This document shows positions 1-8,549 of a stretch of DNA of 64,000 nt, piece after piece. Positions within the stretch are counted from its first letter, which is position 1. Each line of letters opens with the position of its first letter. The position numbers and the translations under genes were made by a program. The DNA is from Pochonia chlamydosporia 170 (lineage: Eukaryota > Ascomycota > Sordariomycetes > Hypocreales > Clavicipitaceae), in the NCBI RefSeq assembly GCF_001653235.2, contig NC_035792.1:1798001-1862000 (forward strand), in the 5' to 3' direction. The notes below the pieces were generated by a model. That model did no database searches and had not been told where the DNA came from. It worked only from the letters and a program-made list of their open reading frames with translations.

Positions 1-236
1 CCGAGACTGTCATCATCGCCCTCGTCCCATACTCGCTTTTGATCTAACGTGAGGGTTTTGTTCTTGGCCAATCGCGCGGCCTTGAGTTCCGGTTCCCTAT
101 TTTCTTCCTTTCTGCGACGATGTCGAGCTTCTCTTCGCTCTTTGCCAGATGCCTTTTTGTGTTGTATGTAGAGGTCTTGGCGTTTTAACTTGTTGGCGGC
201 TTTCAGAGCCTGCACAGGGGGTTTTGTGAACCCCAT
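1..236 (-). CDS. RPF1: Ribosome production factor 1 (Brix family), N-terminal part only
   Basis: The first 78 codons of a minus-strand gene that runs off the left edge of the window. The start is the ATG at 236-234 and the frame stays open to base 1 with no intron. The N-terminus is very basic (KLKRQDLY, KERREARHRRRKEE) and reaches LDQKRVWDEGDDD, which matches the start of Rpf1 orthologues (KLKRQEIF...RVYDET in yeast). Rpf1 is a nucleolar Brix-domain protein needed for 27S pre-rRNA processing and 60S subunit assembly. The Brix domain itself would lie outside the window. It is transcribed divergently from NOC3, another 60S assembly factor, across about 310 bp. Confidence 0.85.
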   Translation of the reverse strand, partial: MGFTKPPVQALKAANKLKRQDLYIQHKKASGKERREARHRRRKEENREPELKAARLAKNKTLTLDQKRVWDEGDDDSL

Positions 237-549
237 GGTAAACGCTGATTCTTTTTGTTTCGGCTGTGCAATTGCAAACAAATCAAGCAAGCAAAGAGGC
301 TGGGCTGGAAATTTTGGCTTGGAGGGGCATGGGTGCAAGGTTGCAAAAAATCCGGCAGAAAATTCCAAAAATTTTGGCGGTGAGCATAAACCACCACATC
401 TGATTGGAGGCACCCGAAACTTCTGGGTCGCAAATCGTGAGCTCTCGCAAGAAATTCGACACCAGAGGACCCTTGATCCGACAGAAAAAATAACGACCAC
501 ACAATAAATCTTGCGTTCGCCGCCAAACGGACGGCTAACACCAAGAAAG
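237..549. promoter_or_regulatory. Shared divergent promoter RPF1/NOC3 with an RRPE-like element
   Basis: This 313-bp gap separates the start codons of two ribosome-biogenesis genes. It contains AAAAATTTT at 367-375, inside a symmetric CCAAAAATTTTGG context, and a related GGAAATTTTGG at about 308-318. AAAAATTTT is the core of the RRPE element, which drives ribosome-biogenesis regulons in yeasts. I see no clear PAC (GCGATGAG) box. The motif is seen; its use here is inferred. Confidence 0.5.
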
Positions 550-2553
550 ATGGTCGTCAATGGCAATAAAAAGAGGAAAATTACTCACGCCTCCTCAGAC
601 GATGAGTCGCACGAGCCAGTAACATCGAAACGAGCACAAAAGGACTTCTTCAAGCATGCATCCAACTGGAATCTCGAACAAGACTACGAGTCTCGGCCGC
701 GGAAAGGAAAGAAGAACGATAAGGAAAACACCAAACTCCCAGTCAAGTCTCAGGACGGTCGGTTAGAAATTCTCAAAAGTCTTGACCCAGACGATGACGC
801 AGAGTCTATCGAGAGCGACACAGAATGGCTAGAAGGGCGCGATGATGAAGTCGGGTCAGAAGACGATGATGCTGTGGACGAGAAGGAGGAGGAGTCGGAG
901 ATTCCAGAGGCACAGCAAATTTTGGAAGCACAAGAAGAGCTAGCCAAAGCAGCTATGGCCCTCAACGAAAATCCCGAAGAAAACGTCGCCAATCTAAAGA
1001 CCCTTGCCAAAATCGGTGAATCCAAGATTCCCACGATTCGCATGCTCGCGCTCATAACACAAATGACGGTATACAAGGACATCATCCCGGGCTACAGAAT
1101 ACGACCACAAGCCGAAGACGCACCCAAGGAGAAACTGTCCAAAGAAGTTCGCGGCCTACGACAGTTCGAACAGTCCCTCCTAGCAGGCTACCAAGCATAC
1201 ATCAAGGTGCTCGCACACTGCGCCAAATCAGAAACGACGCCCATCCGAGGCGGACAAAGTCTCTCCAGCGTCGCAGTCACTTGCGCATGCACCCTGATCA
1301 CAACCGTACCGCACTTCAACTTCCGCTCCGACATCCTGCGCATCCTCGTTGGCAAACTCAGCCGAAGAAAACTCGACAACGATGCCACCAAGATCATTCA
1401 AGCTCTAGAGACCCTCTTCCGCGATGACGAAGAAGGCCGTCCCACCCTGGAAGCCGTCTCCCTCGTCACCAAGATGATGAAGGCGAAAGAATTCGCCGTC
1501 CACGAATCTGTACTCAACCTCTTCCTCAGCCTCCGTCTGCTCTCCGAATTCTCAGGCAAAGCATCCCAAGACACAGTCGAGCAGCAGCAAACATCAAACC
1601 CCAAAAAGAAACAACGCGAGTTTCGAACAAAGAGGGAACGAAAGGCAATGAAGGAGCAAAAGTTACTGGACAAAGACATGTCTCTTGCTGACGCACTCGT
1701 CAGCCACGAGGAGCGAGAGCGAATGCAATCCGACACCTTGAAACTCGTCTTTGCCACGTATTTCCGCATCCTGAAGCAACGATCACCTCATCTTATGGGT
1801 GCGGTGTTGGAAGGGCTAGCCAAGTACTCACATCTGATTAATCAAGACTTCTTCGGCGACTTGCTAGAAGCTCTCAAAGATCTTATCCGCCACAGCGATG
1901 AAGACGCCGAAAAGGGTCCCGCTGACGAGGAAGTTGCCGATAACGAAGAAAATGAGGATTCGGTTCGGAATCTCACCCGCGAGGCTCTCCTGTGTACCGT
2001 CACCGCGTACGCCCTGCTAGCCGGCCAGGATGCACATAATTCACGAAACGACCTACACCTCGACCTGTCATACTTCACAACACACCTATTCCGCTCCCTC
2101 CTTTCTCTCTCCGTCCAACCTGATCTCGAAAATACCCGCCTCTCCGCATCCTCCGCCACATCCAAGATCAATGTCCAAACCACGACTGTGCTCCTCCTCC
2201 GCTCTCTGACAGGCATCCTTCTGCCAAACTATAATATCCGCCAAGTCCCGCCGCTGCGCCTCGCCGCATTCACGAAGCAGCTTATGACTACTGCTCTACA
2301 ACTTCCAGAGAAGTCATGCCAGGCAGTTCTTGCTCTGCTGAACGATGTTGCGCACACGCATAGCAAGAAAGTTAGTAGTTTGTGGAATACTGAGGAGCGC
2401 AAGGGAAATGGACGGTATAATGCGTTGAGTGATTCGGTGGAGGCGAGCAATCCGTTTGCTACTACTGTGTGGGAAGGGGAGCTTCTGAGGAGGCACTTTT
2501 CGCCGAAGGTTAGAGAAGGCGTCAAGATGTTGGAAAAGGGAATGTCGGGATAG
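550..2553 (+). CDS. NOC3: Nucleolar complex-associated protein 3 (Noc3)
   Basis: Intronless gene of 667 aa. The frame is open from 511, but the first ATG is at 550 (MVVNGNKKRKIT), so that start is used. An acidic, low-complexity N-terminal third (E/D-rich near residues 80-120) is followed by the Noc3 region (IGESKIPTIRMLALITQMTVYKDIIPGYRIRP, about residues 150-190). The C-terminal CBF/Noc-type helical repeat includes LLRSLTGILLPNYNIRQ and an FATTVWEGELLRRHFSP-like ending. Noc3 works with Noc2 in nucleolar and nucleoplasmic 60S export and, in yeast, also binds pre-replication complexes. The length is normal for fungal orthologues. Confidence 0.93.
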   Translation: MVVNGNKKRKITHASSDDESHEPVTSKRAQKDFFKHASNWNLEQDYESRPRKGKKNDKENTKLPVKSQDGRLEILKSLDPDDDAESIESDTEWLEGRDDEVGSEDDDAVDEKEEESEIPEAQQILEAQEELAKAAMALNENPEENVANLKTLAKIGESKIPTIRMLALITQMTVYKDIIPGYRIRPQAEDAPKEKLSKEVRGLRQFEQSLLAGYQAYIKVLAHCAKSETTPIRGGQSLSSVAVTCACTLITTVPHFNFRSDILRILVGKLSRRKLDNDATKIIQALETLFRDDEEGRPTLEAVSLVTKMMKAKEFAVHESVLNLFLSLRLLSEFSGKASQDTVEQQQTSNPKKKQREFRTKRERKAMKEQKLLDKDMSLADALVSHEERERMQSDTLKLVFATYFRILKQRSPHLMGAVLEGLAKYSHLINQDFFGDLLEALKDLIRHSDEDAEKGPADEEVADNEENEDSVRNLTREALLCTVTAYALLAGQDAHNSRNDLHLDLSYFTTHLFRSLLSLSVQPDLENTRLSASSATSKINVQTTTVLLLRSLTGILLPNYNIRQVPPLRLAAFTKQLMTTALQLPEKSCQAVLALLNDVAHTHSKKVSSLWNTEERKGNGRYNALSDSVEASNPFATTVWEGELLRRHFSPKVREGVKMLEKGMSG

Positions 2554-2913
2554 GTATGGTGTGATGTTTAGATGTTTCTTTGCATAGCGACTGTCCCAGC
2601 GGATGTCGTGATATCACAGCACGCTAGAGTCTAATTAAAAAAAGGATCAAAATATTTATTCCATGATTTGCATTTCCGAGATATGTCATGAAGAGTTACG
2701 TGTCTTAATCGTTAATCTGTACTTCCGTATATCTTCGTCCTCGGCTTTACGACAAGGGTGACGCAGAACTAAGCTCGACACAAGACTCACTGGCGTCCGT
2801 ATTCCTAGTGCAATGACGCCATCTTGTGCAAATGGCGTTGCAGTGGCCTACGTGATTGAGGCAACTGCAAGACGGTGACCGCTCTTTGTGGTCGACAAGA
2901 CGTCGTGGGAACA
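2554..2913. other. NOC3 downstream region, no gene seen
   Basis: Contains the presumed NOC3 3' UTR, with an AT-rich stretch at 2634-2662 that could direct polyadenylation. It runs up to the left end of the inverted-repeat element. I see no coding potential. Confidence 0.5.
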
Positions 2914-3284
2914 TACAGTGGGGGGTCAGAAGTATTTAAACAGGGAAAGGTATCGCATATCTCGTTGTGTGCTGAGGCATATTGAGCTGTATTAGTGTAT
3001 ACTTGGATATGTTCAGATACATTGGACCACAGACTGTATTTACTAGGTTAGACTCGTCTTATCTTAGACTTAAAGTTTACATAGAGTTAGGTTCAGCATT
3101 AGTACACATGGCAGAACACATAGACGAAGCAAAGACTTTAAGGTAGTTGTAATCCAATAAATTCGCTTTATTCTGTTTACGCTTATTTTTGTTGTAACGA
3201 GCGTATTAAATAAAGATACATTAAAAATATTACCCCAACCACAAACGCCAAAATGCTAGCAAGAACAACCAGTAACCACCCCCA

Positions 3285-3640
3285 CTAGGGGATAGATGAC
3301 CTCACCCAAATCAAGGTTCCCCATTCCACCCGATTCCCAAGTTGACCATGTAAGGGGCCGCGGCGGCACCCGGATATCGCCGTGTCTTGGTTAGCCTCCG
3401 TGCCCCTGTGGGAAGTGTACTGTTAGTTTATTCTAAAACTGTGTAGTACAGTACCATAGTGTAAACAAGTTTTCTACTAACCTGGGAGGGGGACTTTGGG
3501 TGCCCAAGTCGGTGTTTGCGTTACCCGGGGTCTCGGAGGTCACTGGTTCCTTGGGGAGGACGGGCGGGGGAGGCCCCGTGGGTTGGGCTGGTTGCTCTCG
3601 CCAGATGGATATGTATCCTTGTAGAAGATGCTCTGTAATT
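3285..3640 (-). pseudogene. Intron-containing gene fragment nested inside the MITE
   Basis: On the minus strand an acceptor (AACTAACATTTTATAG, AG at 3642-3641) opens a 159-nt exon, 3640-3482, with no stop. A 76-bp intron follows at 3481-3406 with donor GTTAGT, branch point AACTAAC and acceptor CCCACAG. A second exon, 3405-3285, is in frame and ends in TAG. The peptide begins ITEHLLQGYISIWREQ, has a Pro-rich middle (TGPPPPVLPKEP) and ends WVRSSIP; I do not recognise it. There is no start codon, and the upstream intron is cut off where the element sequence resumes. It therefore looks like a captured 3' gene piece rather than a working gene. The alternative is a degraded element-encoded gene. 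Confidence 0.4.
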
Positions 3641-3790
3641 CTATAAAATGTTAGTTCCTTTTTTTTTTTTTGTTTTGTTTTTTGACCAAGAAGCGTACGT
3701 ATTCATTGTGGCGGGTTTGTCTGAAGAAGAAAAGAAGAAAAGAAACAAGCTCAGCTTTGGGGAACGGGGAACAAACACACCCGCTCTGTT

Positions 3791-3850
3791 TACGTGCCTT
3801 CCGATTGTCAACTTGGGTAGGTACCCAAGTTGACAATCGGAAGGCACGTA
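3791..3850. repeat. 60-bp palindrome, 29-bp perfect arms, 2-nt centre
   Basis: Arms 3791-3819 and 3822-3850 are exact reverse complements (TACGTGCCTTCC... / ...GGAAGGCACGTA) around a GG centre. It sits directly inside the right TIR of the MITE. One arm (TTGACAATCGGAAGGCAC) recurs at about 32193-32210 at the truncated end of the other copy. The transcript or single strand could form a long, almost loopless hairpin. Confidence 0.9.
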
Positions 3851-4246
3851 CAAGTCTGTGGTCCAATGTATCTGAACATATCCAAGTATACACTAATACA
3901 GCTCAATATGCCTCAGCACACAACGAGATATGCGATACCTTTCCCTGTTTAAATACTTCTGACCCCCCACTGTACCTCTACTACCTAGGTAGCTATAGTT
4001 TAACCTGCCCAAGTAGAGATAAGCTTAAGCCCAAGCTCCAAACTAGCCAGCGCAAACTTTGCCGTGTCTATTCTAACCAAGATAACTAATATAAAACTGT
4101 GTCCCCTCCCACTTGCAAGCTCGGCAAGATGCTCTCAACTCCCCTGGATAAACGCGACCAAGCAGAAGAATTCTGACACCATTAATTGCGCAACAACACT
4201 CGGCCTTTCACATATCGTCTTCAAGGGCCGGGACCTGCTTGTGGAC

Positions 4247-4915
4247 ATGCAGCCGCCACCAGGGTCGCAATCTCTCCCTCCTCTTTCTCCTTCTCCCCCC
4301 CCTTACTCTGATTCCGCACGCGGTGAAGGGAGGTTCCACGTAATCGAGCATATGGAATTTAGCGGTGGGAGTATTTCCTTTAAATTACAGCAAGACACAA
4401 AGGACCTTGACCTAATGCTATCCGGTCAAAAAGAACGGCAATGGGCTGATAATGGGTCTTCCTGGGTGGCAACATTATCCATCCACTGCAAAGATATCTT
4501 TGCGACTATAAAGCAAGGCCTACATTTTTCCCAGGAAAATGTTGACGCAATCCAATCCCGCATGATTGCCGCTGAAAAAATAAGTACTTATTTGAAAAAT
4601 TCTGGATACTCTTACATGCGTGGGTACTGTCTTGTCGACCTAGCTGAGAATCCAAAATGGTGGGGCAGTTTAAGGGTGGCTACTCGTGGGATAAACGACC
4701 TTTCTAAGTTTCGCATACATCACATGACAATTAACAATATTGTCTCCGCAAAAGCCTTTACTAATAACGAGGACCAAATTTATCAATATAATTATTGGTA
4801 CCCTCAAGAAAATATTAATATTATCTACGACGACATGCCGCTGCAGGGATGGTGGCCATGGCCCAGAGTAACCACAGTGGAGGAGGACAACAACAACTCA
4901 CCTCCAGCAAAGTGA
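4247..4915 (+). CDS. Orphan hypothetical protein beside the transposon
   Basis: A 222-aa frame from the first in-frame ATG at 4247; the open frame extends upstream to about 4064 without an ATG, so an upstream exon is possible. A Pro/Ser-rich N-terminus (PPPGSQSLPPLSPSPPPY) precedes a body with beta-like segments and an aromatic, Trp-rich C-terminus (NYWYPQENI, GWWPWPR) and an Asn-rich tail. I recognise no family, signal peptide or membrane segment. Codons are clearly more AT-ending than in the neighbouring housekeeping genes, which fits a lineage-specific or transferred gene. A frame this long is unlikely by chance, but expression is unproven. Positioned 272 bp from the MITE end. Confidence 0.4.
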   Translation: MQPPPGSQSLPPLSPSPPPYSDSARGEGRFHVIEHMEFSGGSISFKLQQDTKDLDLMLSGQKERQWADNGSSWVATLSIHCKDIFATIKQGLHFSQENVDAIQSRMIAAEKISTYLKNSGYSYMRGYCLVDLAENPKWWGSLRVATRGINDLSKFRIHHMTINNIVSAKAFTNNEDQIYQYNYWYPQENINIIYDDMPLQGWWPWPRVTTVEEDNNNSPPAK

Positions 4916-5262
4916 AACTTTCAACAAAATCAGGCGAGAATAGTGGCACAAAAGGCAACAAGAAATTGCAGTGCAAGTGGAAGAATACCGTTAAAGTCGA
5001 GAGAAATTGCACTATCAGTTAAAAACGTTCCTTCCCTCTCCTGTGAGCTCAGTGTAAAGTGATCAAGATGCGATGGGATAAATGATGCGGCGACCCAAAA
5101 CGGCTGTGGCATGTCGTTTTTGCCACTCCCCCAACGGCTACAGCTATATATTTTATGTATATGGAATTCATGTGGTCGTTCACCTCAACAACCATGTCTT
5201 CATCCACGTCAAACCTAGGCTGGAACGCACGGCGAGTACCAACTTCGCTTTTCTTGCGTTAA
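4916..5262. other. Intergenic between orphan ORF and POP3 3' end
   Basis: Convergent 3' ends of the orphan ORF and POP3. No conserved coding signal or repeat seen. Confidence 0.4.
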
Positions 5263-6109
5263 TCAAGTCACTTGTGCGGCCTTGGTCCGCTTAACTCCAA
5301 CAAAAGTCTCAACAGAGGCTATTTGGGTCGGTTTGTACACAGCGTTGTTTGGCGTGTCCAGCCATGCCGCGTCAACTGACGGTACGTGTTCTTTGACAAA
5401 CGTCCAAAGTGCCTCGGTTCCTGGTGCATTCCTTGTAATTGCAATAGATGATACTCTGGCGATTTCTAAACATGAGCTCAATTTATCCGAGCAGGATTTA
5501 GAGAAGCCGACCAACTTGATGTCATGCTGAGGGCCAAGCTTTTTGGATGTAGCAGCAACCATTTTCGGAAAATGGCAGTTGAAAGCTGGAGATTGGTCCC
5601 CTCGAAGTACGAATACCATCGAGTAGGGTTGCCTTGGGTTACTTGAATCGGGCTTCTCGGTGGTCTCGGAGTTGGAGAACGACTCGAACTCTCTCGTGAT
5701 GGCATTGAATCCCACATCAACATAGTCGCAGATGGCTGGCTTTGGAGGTTTAACAGCGTTGGATACTGTAGCTGTAGCTTCTTTGGTAGGCTCTTTTGAT
5801 TCACGTTTTGCCGCCCTCTTCCCTCGTGAGGGTTTTATATGTGTCCTCCTATGTTGGCCAATGGGGCTCAGTAGGCTGAAGGTGTGTCAGCTAGAGAAGT
5901 AGGTAGGCTCTGATTCTGCTTACTTGCAAAGTAGCTCCAAGATTGTGTCTTGGTCATCAGACGAGATTTCGGGCCTTTGAAATCCGTTAAGTCAGTCCAC
6001 AATTTCCAAGTGGTCTCAGGTAGAAACCATACCATCGCACTGTTGAGAAAGGCGTATCAAGATGATGGACAAGCCGCTTCCGTCCGGGGGTTGCGATTGG
6101 GGTGGCCAT
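5263..6109 (-). CDS. POP3: RNase P/MRP protein subunit Pop3
   Basis: Three exons on the minus strand, 6109-6033, 5974-5924 and 5875-5263, give 246 aa. Introns of 58 bp (GTATGG...AAAG) and 48 bp (GTAAGC...TTCAG) keep frame. The protein starts MATPIATPGRKRLVHHLDTP, reads RWPEISSDDQDTILELLCN across the first splice, then LLSPIGQHRRTHIKPSRGKR. The conserved C-terminal part holds VFVLRGDQSPAFNCHFP, LVGFSKSCSDKLS and VARVSSIAI-like segments ending in YKPTQIASVETFVGVKR. This arrangement matches fungal Pop3 (32.9 kDa subunit), which supports tRNA 5' processing and pre-rRNA A3 cleavage in the nucleolus. The splice junctions fall exactly where the family is conserved, so I am confident in the model. 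Confidence 0.85.
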
Positions 6110-7090
6110 GCTTATTTTTTACCGAGCTGGTCGTACAGTGGGTAGCTTAAGCAAGGTACTTTTCAAGTTAAATACAACCACAAATGCTATATTGCGTAGA
6201 GCGTTTATGGATGTGATCTGAAGGGGTTTGTTCGTCGTGGTGTGGAAGAAATCGATGGTGGGTCTGGCTTTGGTAGGAGAAAAGTGGGGAATTGGGAAGT
6301 TCGAGAATGCGACGACAAACTTCACTGCACTGGGCGTGTACCAACGGGCACCCTACGAGTTGAATAGGATATGATAACACATGCGGAAGAAATGAGAATA
6401 GTTTTGTCTGAAATACCTGCTTTGCCTTAAGTTGAGATTTCTTTGGCTCTCGAGACTTCAGCAGGTTGGAGAATGGGTTTGATTGGTCTGGCGATTTGGC
6501 GCTTCAAAGGTTTCACATAATAACCTGTTGAGTCGTCAGTTTTCCACGACGAGGTGCTAACCAATCACCAAACCCTTCTTCGTGCGTCAAATTATAGGTT
6601 TTGAGGATCTAGAATCGCGCATATTTGCTCATAGAGTGGTCTCTGCTCCTATATTATGAAAGATTCGGTCGGCTTCAGACGATTTTAGGGTAAGTGGTTT
6701 GACATTGAGCTTGGCATTGCTGTCTCATCTATGACGAGCGCCGTAGCGAAGGTAGTGCAACTTGTCATGACTGAACGGCTATTCAACCGGCTGCAACAAA
6801 ATGAGTCACTAGTATGTCGATTCTTGTTGACACCTGTTCCAAGAATCGGGAGCTGCGCACTATTCCATGTGAATGATGAAGGTTGTAAGTAGTTCAAAGT
6901 GGAGTGGTGCTTGATGAACGAGGCGCAAGGCAGAGTTCAAGGCAGCGATGGCGCTAGACCGAATATGGAGCAAACTTAGGGACAAACCTGGGCGCCGCAT
7001 GGCTCTGGCTAGCAAACACGTCAGTAGCGTGAGTGTAAGTGCATGTGGCGAACTAGACAACTTCTATTAAGTGGTAGACTGCAGCATGTG
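6110..7090. other. POP3 upstream region, no gene seen
   Basis: About 1 kb upstream of POP3 with only short, unconvincing frames on either strand. No recognisable gene. Confidence 0.4.
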
Positions 7091-7211
7091 GTCAAAAAGT
7101 ATTTCGACATATCCAAGTATACACTAGCACAGCTCAATGTGCCTCAGCACACAACGCGATTTGCGATATCTTTCCTTCAATGTCGCTTAAATACTTTCGA
7201 CCCCCACCGTA
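7091..7211. mobile_element. Solo, diverged terminal repeat of the 2.9-kb MITE family
   Basis: This 121-bp block matches the right terminal repeat of the element at 3853-3974 with scattered substitutions (ATATCCAAGTATACACTAGC, GCCTCAGCACACAACG). It ends ATACTTTCGACCCCCACCGTA, the family terminus. The left edge (GGTCAAAAAGTATTTCGACA) is itself a poor inverted match to the right edge. It could therefore be a tiny derivative element rather than a simple remnant. Confidence 0.65.
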
Positions 7212-8240
7212 CCTTGGTAGTGGCATCGCGTCAAGAAGTGGTGGCTGATGCACCAGACCTTAAACTAACATTCAAGCACAGCGTCGGTAATGTGACGATG
7301 GCGAGATACGCGCGGTATGAGCAAGAGGGCAGAGTACTTAAGTAAGCAACAAGGAAAGATGTCGTGTTGCACAAAGTTTTCGTGGCGGAGTCAAGAAGAC
7401 CTTGACGTGAATGGGTGAATGCGGAATGCTCGCACGTTCAAGTGACACACTGGAAGTACTGACGCATGTCAGAAGCAAGCTCAGACAGACCAGTTGACAT
7501 TGACAGTCTACAGTTTTGCACTTGACGATGCAGCACGTCACTACGCCAAAACTGCCAAACTGCAGAAGAGGCAGACCTTTGAGAAGGATGCAAAGCTAGT
7601 GCAAGTTAAATTAAGAATTTTTTTAATCAGAGTCTAAATATTTGTAGCCAAGTTCTTGCCCCAGAAGAGTTCATTCGGGTCGTGCAGCTTGTTCATGCTC
7701 GACCTAGAAAAAGGTTTGGTTGACAACAGACCTTGAGCTACCCCTCGTCCCGGTCGCGGCTCCACAGAAGCATCGCGTCCTGAGCTGCCAGCCAATCCTG
7801 TGCTACCATTGTCTAAAAGAAGGGTACCAAGGTGCCTTGTCACTCACATTCTTTGGCACATGTACGCACCAGCACCAGACCAGACCAGGCAACCCCCAGG
7901 TCTGTAGCCTGGTTGCTCTGAACTTTCACAACTTGACTGGATGTTTTTTGTCCTCTCAAAGCTGCTCTGCTCCCCACGGCACCCGTTGTCCTTCAAAAGC
8001 TCTACTTTTTATCACTTTTGTAACTCCTTGAGCTGCATCTGTATTGACACGTATTGGCTCCCAACCTTCGGAGAGCCTGCCACCATTTATTTTATTCTTT
8101 TTCCCCACGAGCATCACACATGTTCATTTTGTGCAGCTGCCGCCCAGCCGGCTGTCACCGCACACGCAGTGACGTCTTCGTTTCCAGCTTAGCCGTCTGG
8201 TCGAGTGGTGTTGGTACTGTGCAGTGAACTGGAGGGCAGG
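7212..8240. other. Intergenic upstream of the ubiquitin protease
   Basis: Only short frames and no conserved gene. Probably distal promoter of the gene starting at 8550. CCAGACCAGACCAGG occurs at about 7875-7890 and previews the dense repeat that follows. Confidence 0.35.
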
Positions 8241-8256
8241 CGACTCGCAGGACTCG

Positions 8257-8385
8257 ACTTGACTGGACCAGACAGACCAGACAGGACCACACCAAATTGA
8301 CCACCAGACGGATTGACCAGACAAGATTCGACCAGACCAGACTTGACCAGACTTGATTTGACCTGACCTCTGTCTGGTACGGGAG
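8257..8385. repeat. CCAGAC-rich promoter repeat
   Basis: About seven CCAGAC cores occur within 95 bp, mixed with TTGACCAGA and TTGACTGG variants, ending about 165 bp before the ubiquitin protease start codon. The same core recurs in other intergenic regions of the window. It could be a transcription-factor array or simple-sequence drift. Confidence 0.55.
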
Positions 8386-8549
8386 TACTTTGCTGGCTGG
8401 ATCCGATTTGACTGGACAGGACCTGAGCTGTCAGCCATCCAGCCATCATCCCACCAAACATTTGAACCACACCACATCCATCCACTTTCTAGTGCTATTA
8501 TTGTGCCAGTCTCAAGCTCAAGCTCCAGCTTCGGCTTCGGCTGCGAGAC

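Larger units (their letters stand above)
2914..3974. mobile_element. Tc1/mariner-type non-autonomous element (MITE-like) with 122-bp perfect TIRs and a TA target site
   Basis: Bases 2914-3035 and 3853-3974 are perfect inverted repeats of 122 bp. The outermost bases read TA-CAGTGGGGGG ... CCCCCCACTG-TA, which is the TA target duplication plus CAGT(G) terminus of Tc1/mariner/pogo elements. No transposase ORF is present, so it would need a transposase supplied in trans. Internal parts (about 3060-3222 and 3690-3850) are shared with a decayed copy at 31629-32213. The block between them (about 3223-3690) is absent from that copy and is GC-rich with splice signals (separate entry). Identical TIRs imply recent insertion or gene conversion. 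Confidence 0.82.
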
